NCBI RefSeq assembly: GCF_900102795.1
Contig: NZ_FMWG01000001.1
Span: 248,001 to 312,000 of the forward strand
DNA length: 64,000 bases
Source of the DNA: Epibacterium ulvae
GTDB lineage: Bacteria > Pseudomonadota > Alphaproteobacteria > Rhodobacterales > Rhodobacteraceae
Direction of reading: 5' to 3'
Positions 36,067 to 43,394 of the stretch are shown one piece after another (within the stretch, counting starts at the first letter, position 1; the number at the start of each line of letters is the position of its first letter). Made by a program: the position numbers and the translations under genes. Below the pieces are notes generated by a model. That model was not told the DNA's origin. It was given only the letters and a program-made list of their open reading frames with translations, and searched no databases.

Positions 36067-37224
36067 TTATTGCTGATATGGATCTAAACTGTCGCGCAAC
36101 CCATCACCTAAGAAGTTAAAAGCCAGTACCACAATTACAATTGGCAGCATCGGAATAGCGGTCCACCAGTAGATTTCGATGTTGGCAAGGTTTTGGGCGT
36201 CGTTCAGCATAACGCCCCAACTGACTGCGGGGGCTCGTAGTCCTAGGCCAAGAAACGATAGGGCCGTCTCCCCGAGGATCATAGCTGGGATAGAAAGGGT
36301 TGCAGACGCGATGAGATGGCTCATGAAATTGGGCAGCAGGTGTTTGCGGATTACACGGCCAGAAGAAGCTCCCATCATCTCTGCGGCGCGCACATATTCT
36401 TCTTCACGCAGGGACAAGAATTTTGCACGCACAGATCGTGCAAGTCCGGGCCAGTCGAGTAAGCCCAAGATGATTGAAATCACGAAAAACACAGCAACGG
36501 GCGACCAATTGGATGGAACCGCTGCAGATAAAGCGAGCCAGAGAGGAAGTTCAGGCAGAGAGCGCAAAACTTCGATCACGCGGTTGATCACCCAGTCGAT
36601 TGCACCACCAAAATAGCCAGCAACAGCGCCAAAGAAGATGCCCAAGACGAACGATACTGTAATCCCGATTAGGCCAACCGTGAGAGATAGCTGAGCTCCG
36701 TAGAGAATACGACTGAAGATATCGCGGCCCAGACGGTCGGACCCCCAAAGGAAAAAGGGGATTTCAGTTTCCGGCGGGCAAAACAGATGTGTGTCTGCAG
36801 GGATCAGGCCTGCAACCTTGTAAGGCGCACCTTCACAGAAGAACCTTAGCTTTTGTGGGTTTTCAAGGTCTGGGGAAAACTCCCACTGAAAGGTTTCGAG
36901 ATTGGCCTCGGATGTCATTGGATAGATAAAGGGTCCAAGGAACTGACCTTCATGAAACAATTTTACGTTTTGGGGCGGGGAGTACAGATGCTCGCTGTTG
37001 CGATCATTGGGACCGTAAGGCGCTACAAAACCGATAAAAGGAAGGATCAAGTAGCAAAATAGCAGAAACACACCGGAGAGCAGACCCAAACGGTGTGTTT
37101 TGAATTTTCGCCATACCAGAATCCAGTTTGGCGCGTCCAAGTCCTTGCGTTCAAGTTGCTGCAGGGCTGCTTCCGCGTCATAGGGCGCATCATCGACGAA
37201 ACGATCATCGGTGTACTGACTCAT
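36067..37224 (-). CDS. yejE: Peptide ABC transporter permease, YejE type
   Basis: A 385-residue permease with an N-terminal cytoplasmic stretch, a first helix (LGLLSGVFLLFCYLILPFIGF), a large periplasmic loop with PPETEIPFFLWGSDRLGRDIFSRILYG and the C-terminal transport domain (RAAEMMGASSGRVIRKHLLPN is the EAA-like motif). The long loop between helices 1 and 2 is typical of YejE. It is the last gene of a yejF-A-B-E operon that imports oligopeptides; in enterobacteria this system imports microcin C. Confidence 0.87.
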   Translation of the reverse strand: MSQYTDDRFVDDAPYDAEAALQQLERKDLDAPNWILVWRKFKTHRLGLLSGVFLLFCYLILPFIGFVAPYGPNDRNSEHLYSPPQNVKLFHEGQFLGPFIYPMTSEANLETFQWEFSPDLENPQKLRFFCEGAPYKVAGLIPADTHLFCPPETEIPFFLWGSDRLGRDIFSRILYGAQLSLTVGLIGITVSFVLGIFFGAVAGYFGGAIDWVINRVIEVLRSLPELPLWLALSAAVPSNWSPVAVFFVISIILGLLDWPGLARSVRAKFLSLREEEYVRAAEMMGASSGRVIRKHLLPNFMSHLIASATLSIPAMILGETALSFLGLGLRAPAVSWGVMLNDAQNLANIEIYWWTAIPMLPIVIVVLAFNFLGDGLRDSLDPYQQ

Positions 37225-37226
37225 AT

Positions 37227-38252
37227 TTATTTGCGCCCTTCATAGCGAATGCGGGGATCCAATAGGACCAAGAGAACATCGGAAACCATGGTCCCGATCA
37301 ACGTAAGAAGCGCGACAAACATCAAGACAAACCCCGAGAGAAACATGTCTTGTGATTTGAGTGCTTGAAGGAGATCGGGACCAATGGTTTGCAAGCCAAG
37401 CACGACAGAAACCAGAACGGATCCAGAGACCATGGACGGCAGCAGATTACCAATATCCGCAACAAAGGGATTAAAGGCCACGCGCAGTGGATATTTGGTG
37501 AGCATTTTGCGGGGAGCGAGCCCTTTTGCGACAGCGGTTTCCACATAAGGTTTGCCGAGCTCATCAAGCATATTTGCCCGCAGGCGCTGCATCATGGCTG
37601 ACGCTCCAGATGTGCCAATGACAAATGTGGGGACAATCAGATGGAGCAGAATGGATTTCACTTTATCCCAGCTCATGGGCGCGTTTTCATAGATTGGGTC
37701 CATCAGTCCGCCAATCGGCAGATTAAAGTAGCGATGCCCGTAATAGAACAAGATCAGAGCCAAGAGAAAATTCGGGGTTGCGAGACCCAGATAGCCAACA
37801 AAAGCGGAGGTATAATCTACCCAAGTGCGTGAGCGCGCCGCAGCGAGGACACCCAATGGCAGTGCAACCATATAGACAAATGCCACTGCCGCGAGATTGA
37901 CCAAAACAGTCATCCAAAGACTGTCACCGACAATTTCCGAAACCGGGGCATCAAATTCAAATGACCAGCCAAAGTTGCCTTGGATCATGCCTGAAAACCC
38001 GTGTGGTCCCGGCATAAACCCCATCCAGATCATATATTGTTGCCATAGGGGTTTATCCAGCGCGTATTCGGTGCGCAAGAATTCAGCTTTGGCCACACCA
38101 GCTGATTGGCCTGTGGCTTGCAGCTCGGCAATCTGATTTGAGAGGAAATCGCCCGGTGGCAAGTTGATAATGGCAAAGATGAGGATGGAGACCACCCACA
38201 ATGTCAACAGCATGGTGCCAAAGCGATAGATCGCGTAACGCAGTATTCCCAT
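37227..38252 (-). CDS. yejB: Peptide ABC transporter permease, YejB type
   Basis: A 341-residue permease starting MGILRYAIYRFGTMLLTLWVVSILIFAIINLPPGDFL, the standard DppB/YejB N-terminus. The EAA-like motif is PYVETAVAKGLAPRKMLTKYPLRVAF. It shares one base with the yejA stop and lies two bases before yejE. It forms the inner-membrane channel with YejE. Confidence 0.88.
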   Translation of the reverse strand: MGILRYAIYRFGTMLLTLWVVSILIFAIINLPPGDFLSNQIAELQATGQSAGVAKAEFLRTEYALDKPLWQQYMIWMGFMPGPHGFSGMIQGNFGWSFEFDAPVSEIVGDSLWMTVLVNLAAVAFVYMVALPLGVLAAARSRTWVDYTSAFVGYLGLATPNFLLALILFYYGHRYFNLPIGGLMDPIYENAPMSWDKVKSILLHLIVPTFVIGTSGASAMMQRLRANMLDELGKPYVETAVAKGLAPRKMLTKYPLRVAFNPFVADIGNLLPSMVSGSVLVSVVLGLQTIGPDLLQALKSQDMFLSGFVLMFVALLTLIGTMVSDVLLVLLDPRIRYEGRK

Positions 38253-40171
38253 CAGCCTTTGCCGCCTTCAAAGAAAAACTCATCCATGCGGTGAATGCCA
38301 AAATGTGCGCCCGGATCCCAGGCCCAAAGGCCGAACTCTGGTACGTTGCGGAGATTGCGATTGACCACAACCGGCTGTGGAGCGTTTGAGACAAGGCCAA
38401 TAGCGTAAACTTGATCCGCGTGAATTTCTAACATCTCATGCCAGGCTTTTGTACGTGCCTCATCGTTTGTTGCACGCTCCCAATCATGCATCAGCTCCAT
38501 CAGTCGCTGTGCTTCTGGGAGATCTGGCGCTTCGCCAACATCTCCACCTGTTTGATAGTATTGTCCCCATTTGGGCCATGCCAGAAACACCTGATCTGTC
38601 GGCGCTAAATAGGCTGGAGAGGTGTAGGCTTGCGGTAGGCCATTGTCCCAGCCATACCAGACCGAAGCCATGGTGGTGCCTGAAAAAACGCGGTTTCGTA
38701 AAATGTCGCGGTCCAGAGGGCGCATGACCAATTTGATGCCAATGTCATTCCAATCATCGGCGATGATTTGTAAAGCGTTTTCAACCTCTTGACGCTCACC
38801 TGCCGTTTCTACGACGAGTTCCATTTTGCGCCCATCCGGTAAAATCCGAATACCATAAGAGTCGCGCTCGTTCAGGCCCACTTCATCCAGCAGTGCGTTT
38901 GCCAGCTCCATATCTTGCTGCGCCCAAGCTGATCGCATCTTATCTTCGTAAAAGGGGCTTTTCTCCAGTACGGTCATTGCACCTGGTTTGGCTAGCTTGA
39001 AATACAGCGCTTTGTTGATAGCACGACGGTTGATGGCCAGTGAAAGCGCACGTCTTACCCGTACATCGCGCAGGATTGGCTTCCATACGGGATCAGTCAC
39101 GTTCAGATTAGGATAGATTGCGATTTGTGAGGCGGCTCCACTGCCCCAAAGCAGGGTTTTGTAGTTGCCCCCGTCATTTTCACCTTTGCGCAAAATCGGA
39201 ATATCCCGGAAACCCAACCCACGTGCCTGTAGATCCGCCTCTCCTGCATTGGATTTTGCGGCGATCAACCCACCAGATACAATCTCCATTTCAACAGTGT
39301 TGATGTAGGGAAGCTGGATGCCATTGCTGTCGATACGGTGATAGTACGGATTGCGTACAAACTGATGGCGGATCTTTTTCCCAGAGGAAGCATTCATCCA
39401 CGGTTGCAATGTGGGAAGTTCGTGATTGTCGAACTTATACATGTTGTCGAGTTTATTGTGCAGAGCCGCCCAGGATTTGACGCGTGCGTAGCTCACTTCA
39501 TCTGCAAGCTCTTCGGGAGAAGTGAAATCCGCATGAAAACGCTTCAGATATGCTGAGGGGCGGTAAATGAATGGAGGGCGTGCTTGGGCAAGGGTCTGTA
39601 AAAACTGGGGGTTTGCACTCTCCCATTCGTATACAACTGTGGTTGCATCTGGAAAGCTGACAGTTGGTGGTTTTCCATCGACCAACAAGAAATCAGGGGG
39701 GCCTGCAGGGCTGAGTTCTGGGTGGTTTGCAACACTTTCCCACCAATACCGGAAATCCTCAGTGGTGAAAGGATCACCGCTTGACCAGTGGTGTCCGGGC
39801 CGCAGGTGCAGAGTAAACCGCTTATTGTCTTCATTGTCTGCGGCGAGCAATAGATCTGGACGAAGCTTGTAGTTTTGATCATATCCCATCAAACGCGCAT
39901 ATCCATAGACAACCATTTGTCGTATGTCCTTGGAGCGGCTGACCATTGTGTTCAAAGTGCCGCCATGCACGCCGAATGAGCGACCTTTGGCAGCAAGATC
40001 AACGATCAAGGGGGTCTCAGGTAAGCGCTTTGACACAGGTGGCAGATGGCCGGCATTTACTTCTGAGCGCCAAAAATCACCTTCTTGTGGTATTGGATCG
40101 GCAAAAGCGACAAGGGGCGTGGTGACACAAGCGAAGATGAGGCCAAAAAGTTTGCGTGATTGATTAAACAT
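38252..40171 (-). CDS. yejA: Peptide ABC transporter substrate-binding protein, YejA type
   Basis: A 639-residue periplasmic binding protein (SBP_bac_5 family) with signal peptide MFNQSRKLFGLIFACVTTPLVAFA. Family segments include VYGYARLMGYDQNYKLRPDL, FTLHLRPGHHWSSGDPFTTEDF, VRRALSLAINRRAINKALY and WGWDNGLPQAYTSP-like YGWDNGLPQAYTSPAYL. The C-terminal WAWDPGAHFGIHRMDEFFFEG is typical of YejA. It overlaps the ATPase gene by eight bases. Confidence 0.88.
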   Translation of the reverse strand: MFNQSRKLFGLIFACVTTPLVAFADPIPQEGDFWRSEVNAGHLPPVSKRLPETPLIVDLAAKGRSFGVHGGTLNTMVSRSKDIRQMVVYGYARLMGYDQNYKLRPDLLLAADNEDNKRFTLHLRPGHHWSSGDPFTTEDFRYWWESVANHPELSPAGPPDFLLVDGKPPTVSFPDATTVVYEWESANPQFLQTLAQARPPFIYRPSAYLKRFHADFTSPEELADEVSYARVKSWAALHNKLDNMYKFDNHELPTLQPWMNASSGKKIRHQFVRNPYYHRIDSNGIQLPYINTVEMEIVSGGLIAAKSNAGEADLQARGLGFRDIPILRKGENDGGNYKTLLWGSGAASQIAIYPNLNVTDPVWKPILRDVRVRRALSLAINRRAINKALYFKLAKPGAMTVLEKSPFYEDKMRSAWAQQDMELANALLDEVGLNERDSYGIRILPDGRKMELVVETAGERQEVENALQIIADDWNDIGIKLVMRPLDRDILRNRVFSGTTMASVWYGWDNGLPQAYTSPAYLAPTDQVFLAWPKWGQYYQTGGDVGEAPDLPEAQRLMELMHDWERATNDEARTKAWHEMLEIHADQVYAIGLVSNAPQPVVVNRNLRNVPEFGLWAWDPGAHFGIHRMDEFFFEGGKG

Positions 40172-41933
40172 GACAACGTACCTTATGGCCGGGCTCTAAC
40201 TGAATCAGAGGCGGTGCTGTGAGGCCAGAAAACCGGAACGCATCTGGCCAAGCTTCAGGCGACCCAGCTCCTTGTGCCACCAGTTTGAGATTGATAGGGC
40301 GATTGATATCCGGCTCAGGTTGAGCCGCGATCAGTGCCTTAGTGTAGGGGTGTTGTGGATTGTAAAAAAGCGTCTCTGGTGGGGCCTGTTCGACAACAAG
40401 CCCGCGGCGCATGACTGCGACCTCATCCGCAATGCGTGCTACAACTGCCAGGTCGTGACTGATGAAAAGATAAGACAGATTTTTGCGATCTCTAATATCT
40501 TCTAACAGTGTCAGAATTTGCTCTTGCACGGAAACGTCAAGAGCAGATGTGGGCTCATCACAGACTAGAAGCGCCGGATCTAACATGAGTGCACGTGCAA
40601 TAGATAGTCGTTGGCGTTGGCCTCCCGAAAACGCATGAGGATAGCGTTTTAACATATCAGGGCTCAATCCAACCATACGCAGCATTTCATTGGCCTTGTC
40701 GCGCCGGTCGGATTTGTTGCCAACGTGATGGATTTCTAAAGGTTCTGTCAGCGTATCCTGAATGCGCATACGGGGGCTTAACGAGGAATACGGATCCTGA
40801 AAAACCATTTGTGCGCTGCGCTGAAAGGCAAGTCGGGTTGGGTGATCCATATCATGGACCTGTACTGTCTCACCTTGCGCAGGGTGAAAGAGGACTTCAC
40901 CGCCTTGATCGGGTGCTTCTGCCCCCAATGCCATCCGGGCTGCGGTTGTCTTACCTGATCCGCTTTCCCCAACCACCGCGAGTGTTTTACCACGCGGTAG
41001 AGTCAAGTCGATGCCTTGGCAGGCTTGGATCATGGTCGGAGCAGTCCAAGCTTTGCCTGCACGCAAAGTATATGTTTTTGCGACTGATTTCAGTTCTAGA
41101 ATAGGGTCTTCTCGTGAAGCGGGTAGGCCCACTGCAGCTTGTTCTGGGATTTCGGGTGCTGCATCAAAAAGCGCCTTTGTGTAGGCATGTGCAGGATTAG
41201 TGAGGATCGGAGGAGCTTCTCCTGCTTCCATCACGCGCCCCTTGTGCATGACGACGACGTGTTCAGCCATGTTCGCAACAACACCGAGGTCATGAGTGAC
41301 AAGGATCATCGCCATGCCAGTTTCACGTTGCAGATCTTTCATCAGACCCAAAACCTGTGCCTGTGTTGTCACGTCTAGGGCGGTTGTGGGTTCATCTGCT
41401 ATCAAGAGTTTTGGCTTGGCCACCATGGCCATTGCGATCATCGCGCGTTGCCGCATGCCTCCCGAGAGTTCAAACGGGTAGGATCGAAATGTGCGCTCTG
41501 GATTAGGAAAGCCGACGCGTTCAAACACATCCAAGACGGTTTTTTTCGCTGCCGCTCCTTTTTGACCACCATGCAACCAAAGGACTTCGCTGACCTGATT
41601 GCCGATTTTATGCAAGGGGGAGAGCGACCGCATCGGTTCCTGAAAAATCATCGACACCGAATTTCCGCGAATATCACGCATCTGCCGATCATTTAGTTGG
41701 GCCAGGTCTCGCTCTTCTTGACCAAGATTTAGTAGCATACGTCCAGAGGTGATCTGGGCCGCACGTGGCAAGATACGTAACACCGCGCGGCAAGACAGTG
41801 TTTTTCCAGACCCACTCTCGCCGACAAGAGCAAGCGTTTCGCCTGAAGACACAGCGAAATTTACATTTTGGACAACAGGCGTTTGAGCACCAAACGCAAT
41901 GCTGAGGTTTTCGACAGACAGAAGTGGCTTCAT
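40164..41933 (-). CDS. yejF: Peptide ABC transporter ATP-binding protein, YejF type (two ABC domains)
   Basis: A 589-residue ATPase with two full ABC domains. Each has Walker A GESGSGKT, a signature (LSGGMRQRAMIAMAM and FSGGQRQRLSIARAL) and Walker B (LLIADEPTTALD and LLVCDEPTSALD), plus the oligopeptide-transporter end NPAHAYTKAL / NPQHPYTKAL. It is the first gene of the operon. Start ATG at 41933; 291 bases separate it from the divergent methyltransferase gene. Confidence 0.9.
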   Translation of the reverse strand: MKPLLSVENLSIAFGAQTPVVQNVNFAVSSGETLALVGESGSGKTLSCRAVLRILPRAAQITSGRMLLNLGQEERDLAQLNDRQMRDIRGNSVSMIFQEPMRSLSPLHKIGNQVSEVLWLHGGQKGAAAKKTVLDVFERVGFPNPERTFRSYPFELSGGMRQRAMIAMAMVAKPKLLIADEPTTALDVTTQAQVLGLMKDLQRETGMAMILVTHDLGVVANMAEHVVVMHKGRVMEAGEAPPILTNPAHAYTKALFDAAPEIPEQAAVGLPASREDPILELKSVAKTYTLRAGKAWTAPTMIQACQGIDLTLPRGKTLAVVGESGSGKTTAARMALGAEAPDQGGEVLFHPAQGETVQVHDMDHPTRLAFQRSAQMVFQDPYSSLSPRMRIQDTLTEPLEIHHVGNKSDRRDKANEMLRMVGLSPDMLKRYPHAFSGGQRQRLSIARALMLDPALLVCDEPTSALDVSVQEQILTLLEDIRDRKNLSYLFISHDLAVVARIADEVAVMRRGLVVEQAPPETLFYNPQHPYTKALIAAQPEPDINRPINLKLVAQGAGSPEAWPDAFRFSGLTAPPLIQLEPGHKVRCHV

Positions 41934-42049
41934 TCGTAATTGTCACACATCTGTCCAAAGGGGTGTTTCTGCCCCATTGTTCTGAGCCGTCATACCGATC
42001 CCATCATTCCCTGTTTACTCTAGCATCGCGTGACACATGAGCTTCGTCA

Positions 42050-42071
42050 AACCCTTTGCGGGTTGTTTTTT
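42050..42071 (+). terminator. Terminator-like hairpin in the divergent gap
   Basis: AACCC (42050-42054) and GGGTT (42060-42064) form a short stem followed by GTTTTTT. It lies on the plus strand upstream of the methyltransferase, where no known transcript should end, so it may be an attenuator, end a small RNA, or be chance. Confidence 0.3.
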
Positions 42072-42224
42072 GTCGGTCCGTTCGGCCGTTCATGCTACTT
42101 TGCGAGCGCTACCAAGTTTTATCAAAGGAAAAAGACCAACACGGCTCAACACGATTTTGTCATTTATACCCAGCTTTCGGATGTTTATGGCTATATCGCA
42201 AGAGATTGCAAAAGGAACGTGACC

Positions 42225-42719
42225 ATGATCACAAGACTGGACCTTTTTATTCACCGTATGGTTTCACAACGCGCTTGCCTTGACCATTCCATTGCTCAGA
42301 CTTCAGGAATGACACAGCCAGTATTTGAGCTTGGGCTGGGGAATGGTAGGACATATCATCATATGAAATCACATATCGTAGATCGTGATGTCTACGTTTT
42401 TGAACGTGCAGTTGGGGCTCACCCCGACAGTATTCCACCTGAAGAGCTGACTATTTTAGGGGATGTTCGTGAGACCTTGCCAGCTGCAACGGATCGTTTT
42501 CCTGACGGAGCTAGCCTAATCCATGCTGATCTTGGCGGGCATAATCGAGAGAAAAATGATATCTTTGCACGCTTCGTTTCACCATTGGTTGAACCACTGT
42601 TGGCTGTCGGCGGGCTAATGGTTTCATCAGACCGTATGTATTTTGAAAACTTGGTTGAACAGCCTCTGCCACAGGATGCCGTCGAAGGGCGTTGCTTTAT
42701 TTATCGTCGCGAAATCTAA
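42225..42719 (+). CDS. Small class I SAM-dependent methyltransferase (copy 2)
   Basis: A 164-residue protein starting MITRLDLFIHRMVSQRACLD with the glycine motif VFELGLGNGRTYHHMKSH near 30-47, then VYVFERAVGAHPDSIPPEEL and LIHADLGGHNREKND. It is a paralogue of the protein at 26489-26965. ATG 42225 is preferred because AAGGA sits 8 bases upstream; an earlier ATG at 42030 would add 65 residues without family support. It is monocistronic as far as visible; substrate unknown. Confidence 0.75.
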   Translation: MITRLDLFIHRMVSQRACLDHSIAQTSGMTQPVFELGLGNGRTYHHMKSHIVDRDVYVFERAVGAHPDSIPPEELTILGDVRETLPAATDRFPDGASLIHADLGGHNREKNDIFARFVSPLVEPLLAVGGLMVSSDRMYFENLVEQPLPQDAVEGRCFIYRREI

Positions 42720-42766
42720 TACATTTGGTTGAGAACGTGGCATCTATACCTTGCGACTGATGTTGC

Positions 42767-43159
42767 TTAGCTCAACACAAAAGCACACCAAGCCCAGCCC
42801 ATCGCAACATATGTAAGCTGATGCAGGGCTTGGTCCGTCCCCATTGCCCACCAAAATAGTGATTGGGTTGGGGTCAGACATTTCCGTTCATTGTATTTGG
42901 CTTTTCCGTAATCAATGTGGAAGTGGATTATCCATTCAATAATGCAGATCGTCAGTAAAAAAACCAAAGGTGCTGCCATGATCAAAAGCGCGATGACGCT
43001 TCCTGCAAAATGTACAGTTGCGTGTTGTGCCCGCCCGAGATGCAAGTAGGCTCCACGTCCTGATAACATGCGTGGTGTCTGTAAAAAAAAGTCGGCAAAC
43101 ATATGTTTGACCTGCAAAAGGCACAGTAGCAGTAGCAGAGATCCGACATGATCAGGCAA
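42767..43159 (-). CDS. DUF3307-type membrane protein
   Basis: A 130-residue protein with LLCLLQVKHMFADFFLQTPRML at the N-terminus, HLGRAQHATVHFAGSVIALLI, IIEWIIHFHIDYGKAKYNE and TDQALHQLTYVAMGWAW; the pattern of membrane helices with conserved K-H-x-x-A-D, H-x-x-x-H and D-Q-x-x-H residues matches DUF3307. The start would be TTG at 43159; no ATG precedes the conserved core. The function of the family is not established. Confidence 0.7.
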   Translation of the reverse strand: MPDHVGSLLLLLCLLQVKHMFADFFLQTPRMLSGRGAYLHLGRAQHATVHFAGSVIALLIMAAPLVFLLTICIIEWIIHFHIDYGKAKYNERKCLTPTQSLFWWAMGTDQALHQLTYVAMGWAWCAFVLS

Positions 43160-43394
43160 GTGGCAGTCCTCGTCAGGGATGTATTCGATTGAACCTTACG
43201 GATTTTTCCCAGCAACGCCAATAGCACGTTGCGTTCGAGCCTTGAAGGTTTTTTCATATGAACCTGCCATTGCCTGATCTGGTGCTTCCGGGGTAGGCAC
43301 AAGAGAGCTAGAGTTTGGCGATATTCGGAGCAGACCTATAGAACGCACGCTTTTTCGTTTCATTTGGAAATATTCGAGACGTGATCAGCTCATT

